Shown: positions 52,918 to 60,867 of the stretch, in pieces
How the letters are laid out: the number at the start of each line of letters is the position of its first letter
How positions within the stretch are numbered: the stretch's first letter is position 1
Source of the DNA: Streptosporangium carneum
GTDB taxonomy: Bacteria; Actinomycetota; Actinomycetes; Streptosporangiales; Streptosporangiaceae
Assembly (NCBI RefSeq): GCF_027922005.1
Contig: NZ_BSEV01000001.1
Location: forward strand, 893,638-957,637
Direction: 5' to 3'
DNA: 64,000 bases
Position numbers and translations under genes: made by a program
The notes under the pieces: generated by a model
Database searches by the model: none
Seen by the model: only the letters and a program-made list of their open reading frames with translations
What the model was told of the DNA's origin: nothing

Positions 52918-54939
52918 ATGCCGTATGCGATTGTCGGGCACGAAGGTCCCCTCGCCGGACAGCGGTTCCCGATCGGCGACGAGCCGATGACCTTCGGCCG
53001 CCGGGGCGACAACAACGTGGTGATCACGAGCGAGAGGGCGTCCCGCTTTCACGCGGAGGTGCGTCGCGAGGGCGACGACCACGTGCTGCACGACCGCCAG
53101 AGTCGCAACGGGACGTTCGTCAACGGGAGAAAGATCGCCTCCCACGTGCTCCGGCCCGGCGACACGATCGCCGTCGGCGGGGAGACGTTCCGCTTCGAGG
53201 TGGTCGACGAGCTGGAGACGGTCGTGGACACCTCCGAGCTCCAGACGGTCGTCAGACGCATTCCCGGCGTCGAGTCAGGGCAGGTCCTGCACGTCACGAT
53301 CTCCGGTGGCGGCCCCGCGGGGCTGAGTCTCGCCCTGCTGCTCGAACACCTCATGGGGCACCGGGTGTCCATCACGATGTACGACGGCCGCTGGGCCAGG
53401 GACGGGTCGCGGGTCGTGTGGCGGAACGCGGCCCAGGGCAACAACCGGCGGCAGCAGGTCGTGACGGTCCAGAGCCGCCAGTATCTCAACCTGCCTGAGG
53501 AGGTCCAGGCGCGGCTGTTCACCCCCGGGTCCTACACCGAGATGTGGCCCGCAGGCCCCGATTCGATTCGCGGCTACAGCCCGCGGAACATTCGGATCGC
53601 CTATATCGAGGACACGCTGCTCGACATGGTGAACGAGAAACCCGACCGCATCCACCTGGTTCCCGAGAACTTCGACCCGGTCGAGTACCACGACGCCGTG
53701 GCGCAGGACCATGTGCTGGCCATCTGCGAGGGAGGGCGCTCCCGAACCCGGGAGCATTTCACCGACAAGTTCGGCACGGCCGACAAGTCCATATACTCAC
53801 TTGACGGTCACCACGTGCAGGACATCGTGCTCGGCATACGGGTGAAGTCCGATCTCTCGGACCCCATGACCGTCCTTCTGACCGTGGCCCAGAATCGTTT
53901 CCTGCTGAACTCGTTGCGCGGCGAGGGATTCCTGAACATGCGCCTCACCGACGAGGAGGCCAGGGAGGTCATCGGCATCGACCCCGTCCGGCAGGTGTTC
54001 GAGGAGTGCATCGCCTCCAATCCCTGCCTGATGGAACGGACCGAGGACGGCAACTTCCACTGCTCGACCCACCGGACGCTGTTCCTGCCCGCCCTGATCA
54101 GGGGGTCGGCGCTCTGGAGGCGGGTGCAGGAGGGGCTGACGTTCTTCGGCGTCACGGAGGACAACGTGAGCGCGGTCACCGGTTTCCGGCTGGACATGGT
54201 GCAGCGTCCGCGGTTCACCGCCCGGCTGTTCTCCCCGACGTCGGTCAACCCGGGAACGTACGGGTTCCTCCTGGGGGACGCGGCCAACGCGATCCACTTC
54301 TGGCCGGGACGCGGGCTCAACAGCGGGCTGGCGTCGGTCATCTCGCTGGCACGGTCCCTCAACCGCAACTGGCGGGGCAGGCCGTTCCGCGACGCCGACT
54401 TCGTCCGCCACGAGGCCGCGATGTCGATGCTGCAGTACCGGCACAAGAGCCGCGCGTGGAACGCGATGGTGGCCGCCGACGAGCACGGGGTCACCCAGGC
54501 GATCAAAGACAAGATCGCTCAGGGCATCGACGAGGGCCGCGCGGGCTCGGACAGGAACGCGGACACCGACGCCCTGATGGAGCGGTTCCGGCAGATCCGC
54601 GCCCGTCTGGCGCCGCGGGTCTCCGGCATGCCCGATGACGCGACCCTCATCGAGCAGTTGCGCGCGCTGAAGGACGAGACGGTGCGGTCCCTGGTGGTCA
54701 GCGGCGCGTGGGACACGCTGACCGTCGGAGGCGAGGAGGTCGACATCGACATCTTCGACTCACCGGTCCCGCCGGAGACGCCCCGCCCTGACACCGCTCT
54801 GTCACCGGTCCCGCCGGAGACCTCCCGGAGGGAGGACACGCTGCCCGGGAGCTCCGGCGAGGAAGCACGCGACCGGACCGAGGTGATCTTCGGGGGCTCG
54901 GGCACGCAACGGACGCGGGAGCGCAGCGAGACCGAATGA
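52918..54939 (+). CDS. FHA domain fused to a FAD-dependent monooxygenase-like protein
   Basis: The 673-residue protein has an N-terminal FHA domain (MTFGRRGDNNVVITSERASRFHAEV, SRNGTFVNGRKI; residues 20-100). A linker follows, then a flavoprotein domain with the Rossmann loop VTISGGGPAGLSLALLLEHL (near 122-140). The FAD-binding GDAANAIHFWPGRGLNSGL lies near 457, as in kynurenine 3-monooxygenase and MICAL-like enzymes. Residues 570-620 are helical, and the acidic/Thr-Pro tail contains two copies of SPVPPET. FHA-flavin monooxygenase fusion is unusual; it would tie a redox enzyme to phosphothreonine signalling. The start follows GGAGAGGGGCGC. It lies next to the WD40 kinase gene. Confidence 0.8.
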   Translation: MPYAIVGHEGPLAGQRFPIGDEPMTFGRRGDNNVVITSERASRFHAEVRREGDDHVLHDRQSRNGTFVNGRKIASHVLRPGDTIAVGGETFRFEVVDELETVVDTSELQTVVRRIPGVESGQVLHVTISGGGPAGLSLALLLEHLMGHRVSITMYDGRWARDGSRVVWRNAAQGNNRRQQVVTVQSRQYLNLPEEVQARLFTPGSYTEMWPAGPDSIRGYSPRNIRIAYIEDTLLDMVNEKPDRIHLVPENFDPVEYHDAVAQDHVLAICEGGRSRTREHFTDKFGTADKSIYSLDGHHVQDIVLGIRVKSDLSDPMTVLLTVAQNRFLLNSLRGEGFLNMRLTDEEAREVIGIDPVRQVFEECIASNPCLMERTEDGNFHCSTHRTLFLPALIRGSALWRRVQEGLTFFGVTEDNVSAVTGFRLDMVQRPRFTARLFSPTSVNPGTYGFLLGDAANAIHFWPGRGLNSGLASVISLARSLNRNWRGRPFRDADFVRHEAAMSMLQYRHKSRAWNAMVAADEHGVTQAIKDKIAQGIDEGRAGSDRNADTDALMERFRQIRARLAPRVSGMPDDATLIEQLRALKDETVRSLVVSGAWDTLTVGGEEVDIDIFDSPVPPETPRPDTALSPVPPETSRREDTLPGSSGEEARDRTEVIFGGSGTQRTRERSETE

Positions 54940-55271
54940 GGGCCGGATCCCGGGTGGCACTTCCCGCCCGACCCCCGGCCGCGCGGGCCCCCTCGCCCAC
55001 CGGGTTCGTGGCCTCTCCGGAGCTTCACGGCCTGTCCGTGGATCCACTGTCCGCACTTCCGGCGTTTCTCTGTTTCCCCGGTGGCCGCCCATATCTTCGC
55101 GACGGGTCAGGAGCACTGCGGGCGAAGCTGTGGAACTACTGTGACGTCCTCCGCGACGCTGGCCAGCAACCCGGGAAACCGGGAGACACAGCGCATGTAC
55201 GAGCGGTGGGAATGGAGCAGGGTGGGGCGAACTCCGGGAGTCGAGGGGGAGACCTTGGACGCGTTCGACCT
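54940..55271. other. Gap before the left direct repeat
   Basis: The 332 bases hold no supported gene. A plus-strand frame starting ATG 55195 reads 41 codons (MYERWEWSRVGRTPGVEGET...) through the left copy of the direct repeat; its last part, GVEGETxDAFDLYVIALR, is also readable in the right copy. It may be the end of a convergent gene that was duplicated with the repeat. Confidence 0.35.
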
Positions 55272-55400
55272 CTACGTGATCGCCCTGCGGTCTGCCGAAG
55301 AGGCGAGTGGCTCCCGGTGACCGGCCACGGCGAGGGTTGTCCATTCGGCTGTGGGCGTCGCCTCAAGGACCTCGTCGGCCAGCCGGGTCACCATGCTGCC
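55237..55400. repeat. Left copy of the direct repeat bracketing the NLR island
   Basis: About 160 bases correspond, with many substitutions but no large gap, to 60868-61031 (offset 5631). The stretch reading ctcaaggacctcgtcggcca is identical in both copies. It includes the 3' end of an XRE-family regulator gene on the minus strand. Confidence 0.75.
55272..55394 (-). pseudogene. 3'-terminal remnant of an XRE-family regulator paralogue
   Basis: The minus-strand reading MVTRLADEVLEATPTAEWTT...RRAIT ends in TAG at 55272. It aligns without gaps to the last 40 residues of the intact regulator at 60903-62216 (MVTRLADEVLEAVPAAERR...RRAIT). Upstream of 55394 the similarity stops and no gene body is present. 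It marks the left end of the accessory island. Confidence 0.7.
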
Positions 55401-55500
55401 TCCGAGTTCGGAGACAGTGCCTTGACAGTGCCCTTGGCCGCGCCCGACCGTTGTCCTTTAGTAGGAGACCAACCCTCTGACCTGCTACATGTCAACCCAA

Positions 55501-55743
55501 TTAGACGGCAGAGGTGTTTGTCGAATCTGATTCGACGTGCGCGGTCAAATGTCTCATTTGAACTGGCATGTGATCACGGAGTGCCATGGTGACAGTCCTC
55601 TGTGAGAAGGTGTTCTTATCGGCCTTCTCGACAGGTGAGCTGCTGATGTACTCGTGGACGAACGCGGCGTCGCGGAAGGCGTAGCGGAGGATCGCCCGGG
55701 TGTGGGTAACCGTTGAGATCGTGAGCGGCTCGCGATTGAACCC
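55501..55743 (-). pseudogene. Headless coding-like fragment after the DUF6879 gene
   Basis: The frame of the DUF6879 gene stays open after its TGA for 80 codons to a TAA at 55501. The first 40 codons (EPLTISTVTHTRAILRYAFRDAAFVHEYI) have almost exclusively G/C third positions, like a real gene, but there is no start codon with a ribosome site. It is either a gene fragment joined here or chance. I do not recognise the family. Confidence 0.3.
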
Positions 55744-56379
55744 TCAGTGACCAACGGAAGGCGGGGCCAGCGGAGCGATTTCTCGGTCGAAGAACTCCTC
55801 GAAACGCTCTCCTCGGTCAAAGAGGACGTCGAACCCGGCGGACGTTTCGTGGATCACTTTGCGATCCGTAAATCGGTTGGCTCCCGCAGCATTGCCTTCG
55901 TCGTCGTACATCACCTCGTACATAACCTCGTTCCCGAGGATCACGACCTCAGGTACGGGCCGTTCCTGTTCGATGTCGGAGATGTTACGAGCGTCCATCA
56001 CGCGGATGTTGTCGCCTAATTCCACGCGCAGGCGGAGGACGAAGAACTCCCATTGGACATACGGGGTGACAGGGAACTCCACGACGCGAAGACGGCGCTC
56101 CAAAATCCCAAGCTCGGCAGCTTTCTGGAACTGCTGGGTGTAGATTTCACGCTTCTCTTCTATCAGAGACAGCGCCTCATTCCATTTGCCGACCGCGAAG
56201 GACTCCCAGCTCGCAAAGCCTCGCTCCTTGAAGTTCTGTCCACGTTCGAGCTTTTTCAAGGAGTGGATGCCGCTCTCATAGATGCGGCGAAAATCCTTGT
56301 GATATTTTGATCGTGTCAGGTTTTCGGAGTTGCTGTATCGAAATAATTCAAACACTAGGAATGTCCGGCTTTGCTGCAA
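55744..56379 (-). CDS. DUF6879-like protein
   Basis: The 211-residue soluble protein shows the pattern of the DUF6879 family, found beside XRE/DUF397 genes in actinomycetes: an early Phe/Leu-rich strand, RRLRVVEFPVTPYVQWEFFVLRLRVELGDNIRVMDA, and the VMYEVMYDDEGNAAGANRFTDRKVIHE segment. Function is unknown. GC content is visibly lower than in the flanks, suggesting a separate origin. The start overlaps the preceding small gene by about 30 bases; a later Met is absent before the conserved part, so ATG 56379 is kept. Confidence 0.65.
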   Translation of the reverse strand: MQQSRTFLVFELFRYSNSENLTRSKYHKDFRRIYESGIHSLKKLERGQNFKERGFASWESFAVGKWNEALSLIEEKREIYTQQFQKAAELGILERRLRVVEFPVTPYVQWEFFVLRLRVELGDNIRVMDARNISDIEQERPVPEVVILGNEVMYEVMYDDEGNAAGANRFTDRKVIHETSAGFDVLFDRGERFEEFFDREIAPLAPPSVGH

Positions 56380-56617
56380 TCATCATACTTCGCGGAATCA
56401 CTACGAGGCTTTCGTCGGCCCCGATCGAGACCCCTGTCGGCAGGGAGTTCTTGAGCGGGATCGTCAGATCCCTGCCGATGATGGCGATGTCCCCGTTGTC
56501 GAGTTCCCATATATCGGGGCAGTCGGGATTATCGGTTGTAATCTCCAACTCCTGTGGTGACCTGCCCAGACGCCTCTTGAATCCCGTCGTCGGGTCGGCT
56601 TCCCATGGTCTTGTCAT
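56348..56617 (-). CDS. Small protein of the CPDIWELDNGD type, DUF6879 partner
   Basis: The 89-residue protein contains CPDIWELDNGDIAIIGRDLT and ESLVVIPRSMMIAAKPDI. This pattern recurs in short actinomycete proteins encoded next to DUF6879 genes, as it is here. No function is established. The start ATG 56617 (MTRPWEAD) has GAGAGGGTGGAC upstream; the frame is open to 56689. Low GC like its partner. The AT-rich stretch 56735-56765 upstream (TTATCTATAAATTAGAG) is the probable promoter. Confidence 0.6.
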   Translation of the reverse strand: MTRPWEADPTTGFKRRLGRSPQELEITTDNPDCPDIWELDNGDIAIIGRDLTIPLKNSLPTGVSIGADESLVVIPRSMMIAAKPDIPSV

Positions 56618-56832
56618 GTCCACCCTCTCTGGGGAGACGCCTGCAATGTGCAGTTGACTCAAAATAGCTCTGACCCACCCGACGGTCAACCTGCTTCAGA
56701 GGACCTTGCCCGTTCGCCTCGGCGGTGCGATCATGTTATCTATAAATTAGAGTAATTGCGTCAACGTGTTACGAGCATTAATGTCTGGTTTTCGCTCGTA
56801 AGGCGGGGGTTGCGAAGTTAGGAAGGCCGTGG

Positions 56833-57235
56833 ATGAGATCTGATCTCGCTGCAGGTCACCGGCACCACTCTGGTCACAGCCATGGCCACTGATGTCTCGC
56901 GGCGTACCCGTGATGAGATGATCAGCCCGTGGTGGCGATCGAAGCCACGCACGCGAGTGGAATTGGTTTTCGCTGGATTTAAGGTGAGTCACGAAGAGGT
57001 GTTGCGGGCTTGCATGACCGGCGACCAAGAGATGCCACGTGAGCCGCGTTCGCAACGGCATCTCCAGCGCTTACGTGTTGCTCATTCAAACACGGTCGAG
57101 GAACCGCGCGGGTTGCTCGATGAATTCAGGCCGACCTGCGCCACCGGCATCCCGGCGATCGCGCAGCACGGCAGCGCACCCGGTCCTGTGCGGGGTCACC
57201 AGGGAGGGCGAGACCACCACGGCACCGAGTCATGA
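56833..57235 (+). pseudogene. Frameshifted paralogue of the small helical effector-like protein, upstream of the NLR
   Basis: ATG 56833 behind GGAAGG reads MRSDLAAG. One extra base near 56857 then shifts the frame, after which TGTTLVTAMATDVSRRTRDE... runs to TGA 57235. Spliced, this matches the small protein at 59493-59909 (MDPIVLAAGTALVTAMATD...) in its start, overall length (about 132 versus 138), a matching Trp-Arg segment and a degraded C-terminal motif (GHQGGRDHHGTES versus VYQAGRDQHITER). Its stop overlaps the NLR ATG (ATGA 57232-57235), so an operon effector-NLR once existed. The break could also be a sequencing error, or translation may begin at ATG 56882. Confidence 0.6.
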
Positions 57236-59373
57236 GAGGCGCGATGGACGGCCACGCCGAGGATGGTGGCCGCGTCTACCAGACATCAGGTGATCAACAC
57301 ATCAATGAGCACCACCACTACGGTGGCGAAGGAGCGGCCCACGCCGGTCCAGACTCGGTTCGGCGGCCGGCGGTCGGCCGGACACCGGTGGTTCTGCGTG
57401 ATCGCCTTGAGGTGCTGGAGCGCTTACGGAAGAGTGTCGCAGCGGACGCGGGCGGTGAAGTCTTCGTTCTTCACGGTATGGGAGGCTGCGGCAAGACGGC
57501 TGTTGCCCACGCCTTCTTCCAATTCGCAACAGAGATCGGTGACCGAGTCGGCCTGTGGGTCAATGCCGCCGAGCGCGCGAGCTTACGTGCCGGCATGCTC
57601 GCTGTCGCCGCCGACCGCGGTGCCAGTGACGGTGAACTGTTGGCTGCTCGAAACGGCCTTCGTCCTGGAGCCGACCTTGTGTGGGAACGCCTTGACCGAT
57701 CCACTGAGTCTTGGCTGCTGGTGCTCGACAACGCCGACGATCCTGAGATTCTCTGGGACGGCAGCTGGTTGCGTACCAGTCCGCGCGGAACAGTTGTGGT
57801 CACCACGCGCCGGGCGGCCGCCCGCTGGTGGCCAGGGGCGGAGCTCCAGCACATCGGGGTGTTACCGCGCGAGGACGCCGCGCAGGTGTTGTGTGACCTG
57901 GCTCCGCAGAGTGGCACGATAGAAGAGGCCACCAAGATCGCGGAGCGGCTTGGGCGACTACCACTTGCACTCACGCTCGCCGGTGGCTTCCTCTCTCACC
58001 AGGTGCTCGCCCCCTGGACAATGGACGCCTATGGGCGCCGCCTTGAGACAGGGAAACGCGTCGAGCTCATAGACCAGGGGGCTGATGCATTGTCTGCTGA
58101 GGATCCTAGGCACTTGGTTGGACGGACCTGGCAGCTGACGCTGGACGCATTCGACGCCCGTGGGCTGCCTGAAGCGGTGGCTCTGCTCAGACTGCTGGCT
58201 CGCTTCGCTCCCGAGCCACTGCCGCTGTCTCTGCTGGACAGCTCTGAAATCAGTGGTGTTCTGCCTCGTGCCCGTACTGAAACAGCATTGCGAGCGCTGC
58301 TCGATCAATCACTCACCGAGCTGGTTGACGTTGGCGTTCGGTGTGTTCAGACCCACGCTGTGCTGCTTGACAGCGTCGCCACGGCCACGCCGCCTGAATC
58401 ACTCGCAACTCTCAACTCGACAGCCGGCCGGTTGCTCGATGCCGCGGTACCTGCGATTCCCGACGCCGGTCCGTACAATCCGCGGCTACGCCTGTTCGCA
58501 CCCCACATGCTTGCCCTGTTGCGTCGGGTTAGGGACCCCGCCACTGTGGCTGACGTTCTGAGCGTGGCGACACGTTTGTCCGTGGCGCTTTATCGAACCG
58601 GAGACTACCTGTCAGCCCGGGACACCTCCCGCACCGCGATAGCTCTTGCGGAGCAAACCCTCAGCGCGGAGCACCGGCTCGTGCTGAGCGCCCGCTCCAG
58701 GGCCGGCCGAGCGCTGTTCCGATTGGGAAAATATGCTGAGGCGGAGGCGATGCTGCATCATGTCCGCACCACTCAGGAACGACTGTTCGGCGCCGACGAT
58801 CCCGACACCCTGGACAGCGGTCACGGCCTCCAGTTGGTGGTAAGAAACCTCGGCAGACATGATGAGGCGCTCTCTCTCCTCCGGGCCACGGTGACGGGCC
58901 GACGAAGGGTGCTGGGACCTTTCCATCCGCTGACTCTCCGGTCCCAGGCCAGCCTGCTGACGATGCTGTCCGCTTCCGAGCTCGCCGCCGAAGAGAACGC
59001 CGCACTGCTTTCCCTGCCCGCACAGTGTGAGCGGCACCTCGGCCCCGAGCACACTGTCACCCTGGGCGCGAGGCACAACCACGCTTGGGCGCTGTACGTG
59101 CTAGGACGATTTGAGGAGGCAAACGAGCAGATCCGATTAGTGGTCGATGGATATGAACGCCGCTTTGGCCCTGACTACCCGATCGCCCTCTCCGCACAAC
59201 AGCTTCACGCCCGAATCCAGGCCGCGCTCGGGCACTTGGACTCGGCTGTCGAGCTGATGAGCGATGTCGTGGCACGGAGGGAAGACGCTCTCGGGCCTGA
59301 TCACCCTTTCACGGCCGCGAGTAGAGAGCTTTTGACCGAGTTCGAGGAGAAGCGGCGGCTTTCCTCCCGCTAG
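57232..59373 (+). CDS. NLR-like STAND NTPase: N-terminal amyloid-type motif, NB-ARC, TPR
   Basis: The 713-residue protein has at residues 13-24 the motif GRVYQ-N3-DQHI followed by a His-rich stretch. An NB-ARC domain has P-loop VLHGMGGCGKTAVAH (81-89), Walker B WLLVLDNADDP (near 160), VVVTTRR (sensor 1) and GRLPLALTLAGGFL (GxP). A winged-helix region follows, then tetratricopeptide repeats (about 460-705; RTAIALAEQTLSAEH, LFRLGKYAEAEAML, LGRFEEANEQI, ALGHLDSAVEL). STAND proteins oligomerise on ligand binding. The GRVYQ/DQHI motif is shared with the small protein at 59493-59909 and would be the signalling element. The start at 57232 is coupled to the broken gene; ATG 57244 is an alternative. 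Confidence 0.85.
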   Translation: MRGAMDGHAEDGGRVYQTSGDQHINEHHHYGGEGAAHAGPDSVRRPAVGRTPVVLRDRLEVLERLRKSVAADAGGEVFVLHGMGGCGKTAVAHAFFQFATEIGDRVGLWVNAAERASLRAGMLAVAADRGASDGELLAARNGLRPGADLVWERLDRSTESWLLVLDNADDPEILWDGSWLRTSPRGTVVVTTRRAAARWWPGAELQHIGVLPREDAAQVLCDLAPQSGTIEEATKIAERLGRLPLALTLAGGFLSHQVLAPWTMDAYGRRLETGKRVELIDQGADALSAEDPRHLVGRTWQLTLDAFDARGLPEAVALLRLLARFAPEPLPLSLLDSSEISGVLPRARTETALRALLDQSLTELVDVGVRCVQTHAVLLDSVATATPPESLATLNSTAGRLLDAAVPAIPDAGPYNPRLRLFAPHMLALLRRVRDPATVADVLSVATRLSVALYRTGDYLSARDTSRTAIALAEQTLSAEHRLVLSARSRAGRALFRLGKYAEAEAMLHHVRTTQERLFGADDPDTLDSGHGLQLVVRNLGRHDEALSLLRATVTGRRRVLGPFHPLTLRSQASLLTMLSASELAAEENAALLSLPAQCERHLGPEHTVTLGARHNHAWALYVLGRFEEANEQIRLVVDGYERRFGPDYPIALSAQQLHARIQAALGHLDSAVELMSDVVARREDALGPDHPFTAASRELLTEFEEKRRLSSR

Positions 59374-59492
59374 CTCTCCGGATGATCATTTACAGAGGTC
59401 AGTGGACGAGCCGCGTTGCCGGTGGGGTGTGAGGGAGCAGGCGCGGGAACACAGCGCGTGAGGGAGTGACGGAGGACTGCCTGCCGAGTCGT

Positions 59493-59909
59493 TCATCGCT
59501 CGGTGATGTGCTGATCCCGGCCGGCTTGATACACACGGCCCTGGCCACTGGCGGTCGCCTTCATCGTGATTTCGCCGTACTGCTCTCGCTCGTTGAGAGA
59601 CAGGGCCGGGGTGAGAACGTTGTCCAGCACTTGCTTCAGCTCGTTGGCAAGATCAGGGTCTTCTCGTAGAAGTTGCTGGAGTCGTATCTGCCAGGCTCCG
59701 GCAAGCGCACGTTCCGTGTCGGTGTCTCCGTCGTCGCGAGCGGCCAGGATCTGGAGGCGGACCTCTGCCAGTTCGTCTTCAACGGCCTTTTCCTGCTCGG
59801 GCCGCACTCGTCGCCACAGCGCGACCGCCCCTGAACGGGCCTGCTGCCACGTGTCTGTGGCCATCGCCGTCACCAGAGCGGTCCCAGCGGCCAACACGAT
59901 CGGATCCAT
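59493..59909 (-). CDS. Small helical protein with C-terminal amyloid-type motif, putative NLR effector (Bell-like)
   Basis: The 138-residue protein has an N-terminal hydrophobic helix (IVLAAGTALVTAMATD), a charged helical body (WRRVRPEQEKAVEDELAEVRLQ, WQIRLQQLLREDPDLANEL), and ends GRVYQAGRDQHITER. Residues 124-128 and 132-135 repeat the NLR motif GRVYQ-N3-DQHI. Helical N-domain plus C-terminal motif is the form of bacterial Bell-type, HeLo-like membrane-attacking effectors that are templated by NLR amyloid motifs. Codons in the two motifs differ, so likeness is at protein level. It is convergent with the NLR gene, 119 bases apart. The Bell assignment is by pattern and needs a profile search. 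Confidence 0.75.
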   Translation of the reverse strand: MDPIVLAAGTALVTAMATDTWQQARSGAVALWRRVRPEQEKAVEDELAEVRLQILAARDDGDTDTERALAGAWQIRLQQLLREDPDLANELKQVLDNVLTPALSLNEREQYGEITMKATASGQGRVYQAGRDQHITER

Positions 59910-60059
59910 ACCGTACCCTTCCGATCAAACCACTTCCCGCCCCACGCTAAATGCTTGGCTCAGTTCCAGCCAGAGAGGATTAGTCCAAACTCAATGGTTC
60001 TGGACGGCTGCTGACTTGAAGTGCGCGATGGAGCAAGAGGGTCAGGTGCAGGGGATCGG

Positions 60060-60230
60060 TCACGATTCTCTCCTTGCCACAGCGATGAGCGCCGCAGACT
60101 CCTCGGGGGACAGGCATGCGCCGATAAGGCGCTCAAACCTCAGCATAAGGTCGCGCACCTGATCGGCCGCCTCCACGTGAATCTCACCGGCCGGGCATTC
60201 GGCGTACCCGATGTCGGGGCCTTCGTCCAA
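60060..60230 (-). pseudogene. C-terminal remnant resembling DUF5753 (Scr1-type) regulators
   Basis: A short frame (56 codons from a TTG with no good ribosome site) reads PDIGYAECPAGEIHVEAADQ... and then LMLRFERLIGACLSPEESAALI. This recalls the last 50 residues of DUF5753 proteins, where an Ala-Leu-Ser-Pro-x-x-Ser motif precedes the end. No HTH or DUF5753 body is present upstream, where the SLOG-like gene ends nine bases away. It is probably a gene fragment. Confidence 0.4.
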
Positions 60231-60238
60231 GCTTTCAG

Positions 60239-60718
60239 CTATCTGCGACTGGCTCCCTCGGGCCAGATGACGGTTACCGGCAGGCCGCGTCGTCGGGCTT
60301 CCGCCACGACGCTCGCCGTCCCGCCCGCGTCCACGGGAGACTCACCGTCCCACACTGCCACGAGCTCGGTGACTGAGCCCAGCATCGCCTCGTTCGCGGC
60401 GACGTACGCCTCCCGGTTGGCGTGCTCGAAGGCCATGACATGCACCTGGGCGGCCTTGCCGAGTAGCCGATCGAACCGCTCGGCATGATCCGGCTTGACC
60501 TTGGCGGCCCGGTAGTCCTGGGAAGGCAGGACCACCTCCAGCGTCCCGCCCATCTCCAGGACGGTCTCGGCGAACAGCGAGTCGGCTCCCTGAGCGATGC
60601 ACGACACCCCGACCAGGTCGTGGCCCACCCGGCGAAGATGAGAACGGAGCTCGTCCCGGACAAGGTGGGTCGTAGCCGGGGTCAAGTTCATGTGGCCGGT
60701 CACACCGATACGCACCAT
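60239..60718 (-). CDS. SLOG/LOG-like Rossmannoid nucleotide-sensing protein
   Basis: The 159-residue protein reads MVRIGVTGHMNLTPATTHLVRDELRSHL, then VGVSCIAQGADSLFAETVLEMGGTLEVVLP and [35 protein letters not shown]. The GVTGHxxL start, the GADxLFAE turn and the GG(T)AxVVxxAxxxGxPV end fit SLOG-superfamily domains, which bind nucleotide-derived ligands and are frequent in bacterial conflict systems. The start ATG 60718 has AGGAG six bases upstream. It lies beside the NLR/effector genes, which makes a shared pathway possible. Confidence 0.65.
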   Translation of the reverse strand: MVRIGVTGHMNLTPATTHLVRDELRSHLRRVGHDLVGVSCIAQGADSLFAETVLEMGGTLEVVLPSQDYRAAKVKPDHAERFDRLLGKAAQVHVMAFEHANREAYVAANEAMLGSVTELVAVWDGESPVDAGGTASVVAEARRRGLPVTVIWPEGASRR

Positions 60719-60867
60719 TGGCATCTCCTGCTCGATGACAGTGATCTCCCAGCGTGCCAGCAACTCCTGGGGCTGCTGTCTCATTGCGGCAGGGGACTCA
60801 CCAGGCGCCTCAAGGATGAGCTGCTCGGATCGCGAGTAGAGGAGCGGGTGACCCGGGCCATCAACCC

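Noticed and set aside
54936-55592. Plus-strand frame of 218 codons after the FHA-flavoprotein gene
   Set aside because: Composition is not coding-like and it crosses the minus-strand regulator remnant; no family resemblance.
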